A stretch of DNA of 64,000 nt. Origin: Azolla pinnata (Eukaryota; Streptophyta; Polypodiopsida; Salviniales; Salviniaceae). This document shows positions 49,528 to 60,894 of the stretch, in pieces (the stretch's first letter is position 1; the number at the start of each line of letters is the position of its first letter). The DNA lies in assembly GCA_037176905.1 (NCBI GenBank), contig JBBBWG010023335.1, forward strand, positions 1-64,000. Direction: 5' to 3'. The notes beneath the pieces were generated by a model, which was given only the letters and a program-made list of their open reading frames with translations, made no database searches and was not told the DNA's origin. The position numbers and the translations under genes were made by a program.

Positions 49528-52503
49528 ATGACTATGGCGGACAGCCAAGCAGATGCAGATCCAGATGCAGATGCAGAAGGAGAAGGAGGAGAAGGAATAG
49601 CAGGGGAAGATCTGAGGCGCTGTGTTTCCTTGCTCCGGGCCTGTGCCAAGAAGAAAGACCTCCTCCGAGGCTATGGTCTCCACACAGACATCATCCAGGG
49701 AAGGATTCGCGGCTCCCACCTCATCGAGAAGAGCCCTTACCTTGCTACCGCCTTGATCACCCTCTACTTCAGATGCGGGTCTCTCACAGATGCCTGCGAT
49801 GTCGCAGAAGAGCTTCCGCTCCGCACCGTGGCCGTGTGGAATGCTCTCGTGGCAGGTCTCGCGGAGCGGAAGCACATGCTCGATGATGCGCTCGGCTGCT
49901 TTGAACTGATGCGAAGAGAAGGCCTCTCCCCGGATGCCATCACTTTCATCAGCATCTTGAAGGTGTGTGGCAGGTCGAGATCTTTACGCAAGGGCACGCA
50001 GGTCCATGCTGCCCTTCGATGCAGGCGCTTGTTAGAGACAGATCTTATCCTCGGAAATGCCCTCGTGGACATGTATGCGAAATGTGGATCGATGGCAAGA
50101 GCTCGCCGAGTGATGAAAGAGCTGCCGTCGAGGGACGTGTTCTCGTGGTCTGCGATCATTGCTGGCTATGCTAAGCATGGCCAGGCCTACGAAGCTTTCC
50201 GCTGTTTCAAAGAGATGCAAGCCGAAGGCATTCTGCCGAATTCAGTTACGTTCATCTGCACCCTTAAAGCTTGTAGCTCCATTGGATCGGTAGACATGGG
50301 AAGGGAGGTCCATGCGGAGATCGTGAATAGAGGCTTCCTACAGAAGGATATCGTGCTCGGCACCGCATTGGTGGACATGTATGCAAAGAATGGGGTTCTC
50401 GAGAGAGCGCAAGAAGTTCTAGATCAACTCTCTGTTCGGGATGTGGTCTCTTGGTCTGCATTAATTTATGGGTATTCCGAGCAAGGACGAGTTCATGCAG
50501 CGATCGATTGTTTCGAGCAGATGCAATATGAGGGTCTCTCTCCAGATGCCATCACTTTCATTTGCGTCTTGAAAGCATGTGGAAATGAGATGGTCTTGGA
50601 TAAGGGAAAACAGATTCACAGGGAGATTGCTAGCAGAGGCTTGCTGAAGAAGCATATCGCGCTCGGAAATGCTTTGGTGGATATGTATGCCAAATGTGGC
50701 ACGCTTACATACGCATGCCAAGTGTTCGAAGAGCTCGTTGTTCGGGATGTAGTCACTTGGAATGCATTGATTACAGGGTATGCTGAGCAAGGGCAATTCG
50801 ATAAAGCAGTCGATTGTTTCGAAGGATTGGCGATGGAGGGTATCTCTCCCAATACCGTCACCTTCATTTGCATCCTGAAGGCCTGTGCCAATACAGGGGC
50901 AATAGACATGGGCGAAGAAATCCACGGAACGGTTGCTAGGGAGGGGCTTCTGGAAAAGGATGCGGTGCTTGCAAACGCTTTGTTAGACATGTATGCGAAA
51001 TGTGGCGTGCTTATGAAGGCTCGACAGGTGCTCGAAGAGCTTCCTGTTCGTGATGTGGTCTGCTGGAATGCATTTATCGCAGGTTGCAGCGAACAAGGGG
51101 AAGCGGAAGAAGCCTTGAAAAGCTACGAGCTGATGCAAGTTGAGGGCGTTTCTCCGAATGCCATTACATTCGCATGCATCCTCAAAGCATGCGGTAGCAT
51201 AAGGGCCATCGGCAAAGGTAAGGAGATCCACAAAGAAATCGAGAGAAGCGGTGTATTGGGGGGCGATGATGCGCTAGTCGGGAATGCGTTGGTGGACATG
51301 TACAGCAGATGCGGTTCGCTTGCGAAAGCAGAAGAGGTCCTGAGCGGGCTTGCGGCTCGAGATGCAGTCTCGTGGAATGCTCTGCTTACAGGCTACGTAA
51401 ACGAAGGGCAAGCGGAAGAGGCCCTCGGTTGTTTCGACAAGATGCAGAGCGAGGGTCTGTCTCCGGATGTGGTGACCCTCATTTGCGTCGCGAAAGCCTG
51501 CGGCATCGTAGGAGCATCAGACAAGGGCAAACGAATCCACGACGAAATCGTAAATCGGCGATCATCGCTGAAGAACGACACCATCCTCGGAAATGCTCTG
51601 ATGGATATGTATGCGAAGTGCGGGCTCCACTGGAGAGCGCAGAAGATCCTGGAGGAGCTGCCGATGCAGGATGCGAGCTCGTGGAACACGCGGATCGCAA
51701 GCGCGGCTCGACAGGGGCGAGGCCACGAAGCACTGCACTGCTACGAGCAGATGCGGGGGCGGGGCCTCTGCGCGGATGCGGTCACCTTCCTTGCTCTGCT
51801 GAAGCTCTTTGGAAGCACGGGAGCGATCGAGAAGGTGGAACGAGTCCACGGCGAGATGCTGGATCGGGGTCTTCTGGAGGAGCACGGGGTGCTCGGCAAC
51901 GCGCTGATCGATGCGTATGCGAGAGTGGGCATGCTCGGGAGAGCGCGGGAAGTTCTCAGGCGGCTCCCGGCCCGAGATGCGGTTTCCTGGAGCGCGCTTG
52001 CCGCAGGGTACGCCCGACAGGGGCACGTCCGAGAGGCAATCGAGTGCATCGAGCAGATGCGAGGCGAGGGAATCGCGCCCGACGCCGCCGCGTTGTTGTG
52101 CCTTCTGAGCGCCTGTGCTCGCTCGGGGCTACTGAACGGTGCGGAACAGATCTTCGGGGACATGGCCCCGAAGTACGGCGTTCTTCCCAACCTGGCGCAC
52201 CACACTTGCATGGTGGTCATCTTCGGAGGCGCTGGCTACTTCGAGAAGGCGGTTTCGGTCATCGGGGCGACGCCGTCGGCCGAAGATCCCGCGCTTTGGC
52301 TCGCCCTCCTCGGCGCTTGCAGGAAATGGGGCAATGTCAAGCTCGGGAGATCGGCCTTCGATCAGGCGATCCAATCCGACTGCAACTGCGCCCCGGCTTA
52401 TGTTCACATGGCGAATCTTTTCGCGTCTGCTGGCATGCAAGACGACTCGGTTTGCGTCGAAGACGTGGGACGGAGGCGTGCATTGCAGCGCGTGGATCGT
52501 TAG
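49528..52503 (+). CDS. PLS-class pentatricopeptide repeat protein ending in E motifs
   Basis: One intronless frame of 991 aa. After a short acidic N-terminus (ADSQADADPDADAEGEGG) about eight near-copies of a roughly 101-residue PLS module follow, each with ALVDMYAKCG, RDVVSWNALI.GY, EGLSPDAITFICILKACG and G.EIH.EI. The last part (PALWLALLGACRKWGNVKLG and APAYVHMANLFASAGM) matches E1/E2 motifs. The protein then stops after a short basic tail, so no DYW deaminase domain is present. Such proteins bind organellar RNA one base per repeat and mark sites for C-to-U or U-to-C editing, with a deaminase supplied in trans when DYW is missing. The N-terminus is not a classic transit peptide. Start is the ATG at 49528; M3 (49534) is an alternative. 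Confidence 0.93.
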   Translation: MTMADSQADADPDADAEGEGGEGIAGEDLRRCVSLLRACAKKKDLLRGYGLHTDIIQGRIRGSHLIEKSPYLATALITLYFRCGSLTDACDVAEELPLRTVAVWNALVAGLAERKHMLDDALGCFELMRREGLSPDAITFISILKVCGRSRSLRKGTQVHAALRCRRLLETDLILGNALVDMYAKCGSMARARRVMKELPSRDVFSWSAIIAGYAKHGQAYEAFRCFKEMQAEGILPNSVTFICTLKACSSIGSVDMGREVHAEIVNRGFLQKDIVLGTALVDMYAKNGVLERAQEVLDQLSVRDVVSWSALIYGYSEQGRVHAAIDCFEQMQYEGLSPDAITFICVLKACGNEMVLDKGKQIHREIASRGLLKKHIALGNALVDMYAKCGTLTYACQVFEELVVRDVVTWNALITGYAEQGQFDKAVDCFEGLAMEGISPNTVTFICILKACANTGAIDMGEEIHGTVAREGLLEKDAVLANALLDMYAKCGVLMKARQVLEELPVRDVVCWNAFIAGCSEQGEAEEALKSYELMQVEGVSPNAITFACILKACGSIRAIGKGKEIHKEIERSGVLGGDDALVGNALVDMYSRCGSLAKAEEVLSGLAARDAVSWNALLTGYVNEGQAEEALGCFDKMQSEGLSPDVVTLICVAKACGIVGASDKGKRIHDEIVNRRSSLKNDTILGNALMDMYAKCGLHWRAQKILEELPMQDASSWNTRIASAARQGRGHEALHCYEQMRGRGLCADAVTFLALLKLFGSTGAIEKVERVHGEMLDRGLLEEHGVLGNALIDAYARVGMLGRAREVLRRLPARDAVSWSALAAGYARQGHVREAIECIEQMRGEGIAPDAAALLCLLSACARSGLLNGAEQIFGDMAPKYGVLPNLAHHTCMVVIFGGAGYFEKAVSVIGATPSAEDPALWLALLGACRKWGNVKLGRSAFDQAIQSDCNCAPAYVHMANLFASAGMQDDSVCVEDVGRRRALQRVDR

Positions 52504-54482
52504 GCCCGTGAATCTCTCTGGACCTTGTGATCTTTGTTTGTGTTCATGGTGAAGATTCAAGCAAGGCACGATAAAAAGCTCTTCCATATGTTGGCGGCTT
52601 CGGAATCTCGAGATGTGATTAATTCGTATTCTTTTATATACAAAGGTTGGAAAAGGTGTTCTATGTATTTGTAATTTTCCCTCGTATGTGTTTGAAAGTG
52701 TTTGCCAAAACTTGTACACGTTTAGACACGAACAACCGAATCGTGTAGAGTACATGGATTCGAGCGTGGTTGCATTGCGATGCCACCAGATCAAACTTTG
52801 CAGCGACGAGCATCGTTTATTTCGCTTTGCAACTGAATTGAATTGACCGTTTACGATCCCATAGTCTTGCGCATCTGCTCTTTTCGGAAGTTGAACTTTG
52901 TGCCAGAGAACTTCCTTGGACTCGTGTATGAGGAGCCGGATGTAGAAGCCATTTCTCTGAATCGACTTGGTTCGTAGATCGTTATATCCCAGAGTGGCCT
53001 CGAGTTGAGGCAGAAGTGAAGTACCCAACCAAGAAGGTGTTCTTACCCAGATTGGATGGATGGTGCTTTATTTGAAGTGGATATATAGGCCGGTGAGAAC
53101 TCACATTAAATCCAAGTTTTCACAATTTTGTTGTAGACCACAAAAAAGTTGTCCTAACTTCTGTACAAGCATCTGAATCAAGTTCAGGTATTGGCAGCCT
53201 CGACGTTTCACATACTAAATTGTTCTTAAAGATCGCATTGTGAAATATTGTTGTTGTCTCTTGCTCATGTTAGTTTAGCATTCGATTGTGAACATCAATT
53301 TAGCAGCGTGTGATGCTCCTTAACTTCGTTGGCAGAGTACAACCTGTGCAGGCACATTTCGATTCTTAGGTTGTTGGTTAGAATCTAGCATGTCAGATCA
53401 ATAGAACGGAAGTTTGGTTTGATAAGGACATGGAATCTCGATATCACAACAATCTAGATGCTCTTCCCAGAAGATACCAACAATTTATGTTCGAGATGTG
53501 TTAACTATTTTTTCAAAATTTTCATGTAGGTCCTGAACCTACAATCTTCACACACGAAATGACAACTTCACTTATCTAGCTCCCAGAAGTCATGCCTTGT
53601 TTGGTAACAAAATGACTTGGAATTTCACAATCACAAGATTTAAGTCAGTCTAGATGTTGGCAGAAACTGTGTCGACAGGCAAAATCACTATACTTCGTAC
53701 ACTGATTCGGGGATATATTGTAAACCATTGACTTCCCCGATTAATCAGAGGATCGCTTTGACATAGCAATTAATAGGAAGACTCGCAAATGACCTAGGGA
53801 TCGCAATGCGCCAAGCTGAAGAAACTTATGAAATAGGGGAGTGAGAAACACAAAGAGAGAGACAGACAGACAGAATGAATGGTCGAATATGACGTCTAAT
53901 ATTCGTATTATACATGCATATCGTGTCGTATATGTATGCGTGCTGCACTCATGGGGCTAAAGATCTTCGGCAGATCTCGGCCGCTGGCTAGCAGCTTGCA
54001 ATCCTAGTATACGCCAGGTTATGATGTACGATATACACGTGTACATTGTACATACACATGCAAGTACAACATCTCTTGCTCAATTACAATCATCGAACGA
54101 ACCGTATTTTTGCAAGCTGCAAACGCAACCGCGAACGATTTCGAGCATTTCGCGATCGGTAAATCGCCGAAAGTATGTTTCGGACGAGAAGAATGGTGAA
54201 TTTAACAGAAGATTTGAAATCTAAGAAATGTAGAATAAATCTTCTTAACAAAAGCAAAAAACTATGAATTAATTTTTTTTCAAAAAGAAGAAAAAAACAG
54301 CACCATAACATTTGCTCATAGTTAACAATGTATGCTGCCTATGCGTATACGCATACGTATTTTTGTGCCCCTTGGCTCATTCCATACGTATACGTATACG
54401 GTCTGGTGTAGATGTACATATGTGTACAGTATATGTACAGTATACGTGTGTGTTCTGCATTTTCCAGCAGCGATTTCCAGCG
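52504..54482. other. Intergenic region between the PPR and Voa1-like genes
   Basis: AT-rich, with ACAG/AGAG runs near 53850-53875 and TACGTATA-type repeats at 54340-54440 just before the next gene. The 299-residue minus-strand frame at 52129-53028 is mostly antisense to the PPR gene. No gene supported. Confidence 0.5.
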
Positions 54483-57400
54483 ATGGCGTTCGTCTTGTTC
54501 CTGCTCGCTCTCTCCCTCATCTCTTCTGCATCGGCTTCCGCGCCGCCTGTTTCTGCTCCAGCATTCGCATGGTCCGACCACAGGTTGGAACTCTCTGAAT
54601 CTCCCTCTCTCTCTATCTGTTTGTCTCTCTATCGCGCAAACACACACTTGTTCGTATCTGTTCAGAGTCGGATACGGAACAACAGCTGGTAAATCCGAGC
54701 TCAGAATCGACCCCCGCCTGCTTCTTTTTGCAGATTCCGCTTCACTTTCCTCGGCTTTTTTCTTTCTTTTTATTATTATTATGAGTATCCGATCTTTCGG
54801 GGATTTTGTTTGTAAACCCTTCCTGCAGAATCTCTGATAGGTTTCGTTTTGTATTCCTTCTCTTTTCTCTGCAGATCTATCGGATTGCACAGCCAACGAA
54901 CCGTAGAGTATCAGATCCTCTCCCCACAGGCCCTCGTGCAGAAGTTTGGCTGGCCAACAAATTCAGTGGTAACCCATAGTCTGATCTGCTAAGGCTTCGA
55001 AATTATTGTAAAATTCATCTTTTTCCTCTTTTGGAAATCTTGTTTGACTATGTGCGGTCATATGTGCATAGTGCAACAGTCCCAATGAAGGTGAAGAGAA
55101 GGTGGATGCAATCCTGGCTTTCTTTGGAAATCAGGTATCTTCGGTCTACAATATAGTATGCAATATATTTGACCATTCTTGCAAAACTGTTTTCTGATGA
55201 TGTATTCTCCTATTGTCGATGCTTTTTGTTTTGACTATGATGAAATGTGAATAAACATGAGATAGTCAAATGACATTCTTTGAATGCTGGAAAACAATGC
55301 CATTATCATTCGATATCTATTCATACAATTAAAGCAAGGGAGTTTTTAGAAAGCAAATCTGAAATAAATAATCTAGCTATTTAGAAAGAAATTCAATTTT
55401 CATGTCAAATGAAATGAACATCTTGTCTGCACCAGAAGCAATGTAACAGCTACTCGGGTTGCAATCGACGTTTTTATTTATGAAATAGATATGTAAGGTC
55501 TTATAAAAACCAGTATAAATATAATGTACTTTTCTTTGTGAATAAGGTCTTTCTCATTTATAGCATGCAAAGATAGAGAATTTCTTGGACCCGGGCACAC
55601 TTTTATGCCAATTTAGTTCTTTTCAAAGCTAGAAGCAATGTAGTACCATAACAATAATGCTGAAATTTTTTATTTTTGTGAGCAGCTGCGATCTGAAGAT
55701 ATTGCTCATGATGTCAATGGCAAGGACCGATCAGTGGTCAAGATACTCAATGTAACACCAAGCATCTGTCCTGTTTGTGTTTTGTGACTTTTGGGACATT
55801 TCTTAAAAACCCATATGTTTATTTCTCAGGATTTCTTTTCAACCTCAAAATACTCCTTGGCTCTACCCTATATTTCTATTCCAGCCAAAGGACCAAAAAT
55901 TCTATACACATGGGTCTCCATGATAAATGATGACTGCAAGATGAAGCCAAGGATTGTTATTATGAGGTCCTGTCTAAGGCGAATGCTTGATTCAGGAAGG
56001 CCAATAATTACTGAAGGTTTCCAGATTGTTGATAGCATTGATGATGTCTCGGTGAGTTCGTGTTGATGTGAAACATGTTTTCTGTCTACAATTTTTACTA
56101 ACCTTGATTATAATTGATTTCTTTTATTGCAGGAGTTCGTACATAGCAGGCAAGGCAGCCGAACAAAGAGTGAAACTGATGTCATAATAGCTTGCCCAAG
56201 CTTGGATATTGAGGGCTATTCTGAAGGTAAGTAAGTTGTATCGCTGAGTTATACTTGATTGCCAACAGAAACTTTGTTTCTTCAAGAGCAGTAAACATTA
56301 AATCAAGCTACTTAATACGTTTAATAATGTCATTGGCATGTGAAAAACATTTCTTTTTAAGTGAGGTATTGTTCGGTCCTCTCAATGTCTGAACTCTGCA
56401 AATATGTCATGGTATACTAAACAAAATAATGGCAGAATCAAGAAATGAAACTGTCCATACAAAGAGAAGCAAACCTTAAGACAATTGTAGTGAGTTTACG
56501 AACGTCCTGTGTGATGGCTAAATGAGCTGCAGAAACAAGGTAAAATGTGCAGAGTGAAGAAAAACTAGATGGCTGAAAACTGGGAACCCCTATATAGGCT
56601 TCATTAAGAATAGTCAGCTGCTTGCAGGTCTCCATAGTGAGGCCAGTTATTCATTGTCCCCACTGATCGAAAATGGCCAACAAGGAGGCCATATTATTTA
56701 TGATTCCGACAGATTTTCAGTTCTTGAGTAAGCAGACCTTTCTCATGTTATCAAGGGTTTCCTCCTCAAAAAGACAGTTTAATCCTCTGATATATCTCCT
56801 CAATTAGAAATCAGTTGCAACCTCGTGTTATAAGCCACTCCAACTAACTTTCTAACCTTTTACTAGTCTCTTCTAAATCTTGTCTCTGCTCTACTCTTCT
56901 CTTCTCTTCTTCCTAATCTCGTTCTACTTTCATTTCCCTTAAGTGCCTTTGTTTTGTTAAATTCTTTTTTGCTTTTATTAATAATTATTTTTTTCATTAG
57001 ATCTTTCCGCCTTGAGTTCTAAAATACTATGAAAGTTTATTTGGGCGGATTTTTGTTGGCCTGCGTTTCTCCTCTATATGAATCTTTTCTCTCCACACCT
57101 CTAGCTTTTATTTTGACTTTATCCCAAAGTGTTTAGTAACAAAATATCCCTCTTCATATTCATATCCTTGTCCTCTAAATATAAACTCTTTGCTCTTGGC
57201 AGTCTTTGTAACTAGCTAGTGGTTCCAATTCAATAACGTTTTCCTCCCTCTAGCATCTTAGTGAACCATATTAATGATGAACCCCAAACTATTAAGAAAA
57301 CTGAAAATTTCCCTTTATATTATTCTTAGCTAATAGACAAAGGAGAGCAAAAGTGGAAAGTTTGTGTGACTCAAACCCTCAGTAGTCCACAGATAAAACC

Positions 57401-59626
57401 CCACACACCTAATATAATTAAAGCAAGTCTTGGTACAATCTTCTTCCTTGCCACGAAAAGAAAGTTCATCATATCAACTTGGACATCTTTCAAATTCCAT
57501 TATTATAGCGATTAAATATCTCATCCACTCTCATCAATGTTAAGAGTAAAACATGGTGTCATACTTCTGCCAAAATTGATATCATATCCAATAAAATAAC
57601 TTTCCTTGGCCATTGATATCTGTTAATGTTGTTGTAACCTCTAAATTTTGGTATGTATCACCTATAAAAGTTGCTTTCTCCTCTTGTGTTGATATAGTGC
57701 AAATCACATTATCTAATCAGATCCAAGTAATGTAACATCAAACTCTTCATCAAGACTAATTGACATGCTTGGAGCACTCCTCATTGACTTCCGTCCACCA
57801 TCTTATTTGTTGCATCTTCCCCACATAATAGCCTTGGTTGTACAGGATTTAGGCTTCTAATATTGTGCCTCAGTATTTCCGGTAGTGACTACTGATCCCT
57901 CTCAAAAACGAATATTTTATGATAATCAATGGTATAAAGCATCATTCAAGGTGATATTGTAATAAATATCTTTAGAAACGATAATCTATATCTATATCCA
58001 TGTTAGATAATTGTCAAAATGTTCATTTCTTTGATCTTGGTTCATGTTTCTACCCTGAAGGGCATTGTGATATAATTTTAGGATGGTTCATTTCCATGAT
58101 AATCTTCATTTGTGGATCATAGAGTTGACATAAACACTAAGAAGTGGTTTGATCCTTTAAATTAAAATTTATCCCATAGCTAGGGCTCAATTTTGCTTTA
58201 GTTAGATCTATCTTACACCACTCACTCCTTCATGTAGATGAAAATCAATAACTACCAGAACTCAAATTTCCTTTTATATTCAAAATATTCTACACTTGAT
58301 GTCATCCGCAAATGAAAGCTCCTCTCGCAGTGCTATAACACTTCAACGTTTAATGTATCTATGCTTGAATTCCTCGACCAAAACTCTATAAGTATCATTC
58401 TTGAGTACGTGATACGGATCATATCAACCTTGAGCTCAGCTCATCCATAGAATCTAGCCATAAATAGTAGTTAATAAAATATTATTTAGAAAAAAAAAGC
58501 CAGCCAACTCCTATTCAATCTAGACTTGTGTGGGTGAATGTTTGCCCACAGACCCAACTCCATAAACAATGCAACAAAAGACGGTCCATTGATGACTGTT
58601 AGCAGTGAGCTGTAGGGTTAACCCTCCTAGCAATCAGCCTCTCATCTCTCTAGCCCATTCTCCTACTAGGTGTTTTTGATGCATAGTACTTGAACTTTAT
58701 CTCCGTAGGTAGTACATGGAAACACTGAAGTGCATATCCGTGTAGAAAATGTTACTAACTATTGCAATCAGAAGTTTCCTCTCCTAAAGGTTAATGTAAA
58801 CAAGAGAATTGAGAAAACTAGGATCAATGATTTAACTATGAAATTGAACAAGCTTTCATCGCATCATCATCTAGATGGGAGGGCAAAATCACAACACTTC
58901 CAGCGCAAGTAGAATATTTCTGGATTGTTGTTTTGGCAAAAGCTATATTTTCCCTCTCTAATTGTATAGTAACTTATTATCTGACTGCACCTCAATGATC
59001 AATCTCTTCATCTCGTGAGCTTCACCTGATGCACATTTCCTGTTACTGCAAATTTCTCTTCTTCCTGGTAGCATCACGTTATATAATGCTGTAATTATAT
59101 CAAACGACTTGGTGATATAATGACAGATTGGTCCCCACGGCCCATTTATAAAGCATGAAAATCATACAGGCCCTGTGATATGTCTTAATGTGATACATTT
59201 GCTGTGATTGTAATGTAATTCAAATTTTAATTAGAAATTTCCGTGTGTGCACTGTAATCTCATGCAGCGTCTACTCTAGCATCCATTTTATCAGTACTTC
59301 GACAGTCAGGGACAAGTAATGCTGTTATATATGCATCTGATCCGGAGTCAGCTAGTACTACATACGACGAACATGGGCGTGTTCTTGCTTTGACATCTAC
59401 GAACACAACCTGTGACGATATCTGTGAAACTGTAACAGGCGTTTATGAGGGGGTGCTTGTGGTAAGTTATATTGATTTTGTTGGTAATTTATGTGAAAAT
59501 TCTTGTATGATATTGTTTGATGTCTGTGGGTGGCAGGCTATTACTCTGCTTATCATTTTGATATCTGGCTTGTGCTGTATGATGGGTATTGACACACCAA
59601 CAAGATTCGAGACTTTGCAAGACTAG
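54483..59626 (+). CDS. V-type ATPase V0 accessory protein, Voa1/Ac45-like
   Basis: Eight exons, 54483-54583, 54875-54968, 55072-55134, 55686-55751, 55830-56051, 56133-56226, 59268-59461 and 59537-59626, join in frame to 307 aa. Residues 1-20 are a signal peptide (FVLFLLALSLISSASA). A lumenal domain follows (AFAWSDH, VEYQILSPQALVQKFGW, EEKVDAILAFFGNQLRSEDI, YSLALPYISI, ASTLASILSVLRQSGT, AVIYASDP, TTCDDICETVTGVYEGVLV). It ends in one transmembrane segment and a short tail, AITLLIILISGLCCMMGIDT then PTRFE, the signature of plant and fungal Voa1-type proteins. These ER proteins help assemble the V-ATPase V0 sector; function here is from the family. Intron 6 is 3 kb. All borders are GT-AG. Confidence 0.9.
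56227..59267. other. Large intron 6 of the Voa1-like gene
   Basis: Three kilobases of AT-rich sequence, much larger than the other introns of the gene. It may contain decayed repeats. An exon-like open segment with an acceptor and donor lies at 56628-56727 (see findings). An open frame at 58730-58912 has no recognisable family. Confidence 0.5.
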
Positions 59627-60029
59627 TAACACTGAACTAGTATGTTTGGAAATACTTGCTAGTTCCCAACAATCGTGGTTTTTATTCATTTCACAATAAG
59701 AGGTGAAAATGATCATTTTACATTGTAAATTTTTACATTAATGTCGGAATTCACAACTGCACCTGGCTGGCATCCCAAAACTACATACATTCTGTTTATG
59801 AGATAGACAATAGAAAAAAACATGAAGTCTAATGGTCTCTTGTTTGAATTGCCTGGGTGGTGAAGCTTCTCAAATTTCTACCAATCACACTTTTAGGGTT
59901 GTGTCATTGCTATGTCCTTTTACAGAGTTTGAATGGAATGTGCGAATTAAGAGTGCAGAGCTTTCTTTGATCAATAGTTAAGTAGTTCAAATTGATAAAT
60001 TGTTCATTACCTTGATACTTGCGCCACAG

Positions 60030-60894
60030 AATGAATATGAAATACTTGCCAACCAGGATAACACAATCAAGGTAAGAAAATTGGATGGGAATGGATGGAC
60101 TATTGGTTTTTATGGTTTTTGGTTGAACTATAGCACTCGTTATTTTTATTCATTTTTATTTTTATTTTTTTGAACAAACTATATCACTTTCATTACTAGA
60201 CTGTTCGACGGATGTCAGAGAAAATATACAAATATGGGAGATGGTGGTTTTTTACCCCCACATTTGTTTTACACTGTTTCAGTATAACAGAATTTGATCA
60301 GGACAATAGTACAAGGTGTGCAGGAGATTTAAGCAAATAGTTGGATTTGCTGTTCAGTGTGATAAGTTTATCCCAGGATTTCTTGGATCATGTATTGCAG
60401 ACAAATAACAAGGGAAGTTGAAATAACCAACTAATGTTAAGAAGAAAATGCAGGCCCTCATATATATTACAAAGAGCTTAAGAATTTATGGCTGCTACAA
60501 GCTTTTTCTGAATAAGCTCAACACTGAGCCGCGGAGAAAGCCTCGGAAGAATTCTCTGTTAACATCACAGAAAAGAAAATTGTGATCAATGGGCCGATCA
60601 ATATTTGCCATTTGAAATGTCACTCAATGATGGTGTTTTCTAGGTACCTCAGAACCATCTTCATTTAGCCAAGCTAATACAGGGATCTCATACTGATAGG
60701 CTGCTTCCCACTCTGCATTCGTTGTTATGTTCCTCACCTTGTAGCATAAAAAAACCAAACAAATTTTTGCCACTTAGCATTGTGGTGATATTCCTCACCT
60801 TGTCGCATAAAAACAAAACAAATTCTTGGTTGTTCTGCAGAAAAAGAAACCTCCAGTGTCAGCCACAAGGCGTGGGAGCAGCAAGACACAATGA
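60030..60894 (+). other. Unassigned pair of exon-like segments with a stop codon
   Basis: 60030-60071 follows an acceptor (CGCCACAG), codes NEYEILANQDNTIK and ends at GTAAGA. 60841-60894 follows a strong acceptor (TGTTCTGCAG), continues in phase 0 with KKKPPVSATRRGSSKTQ and a TGA. I do not recognise the protein. They lie 0.4 kb beyond the Voa1-like stop on the same strand, and the intron between them spans exons 2 and 3 of the opposite-strand glutaredoxin-like gene. They could be a skipped-exon alternative end of the Voa1-like gene (phase fits after 59461), the end of another gene, or chance. Confidence 0.3.

Noticed and set aside
51309-52511. 400-residue plus-strand frame inside the PPR gene
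   Set aside because: An alternative frame of the GC-rich 3' half of the PPR coding sequence, with Arg-rich composition and no motifs.
52129-53028. 299-residue minus-strand frame
   Set aside because: About 375 bases are antisense to the PPR gene and the rest is AT-rich 3' flank. No domain or splice support.
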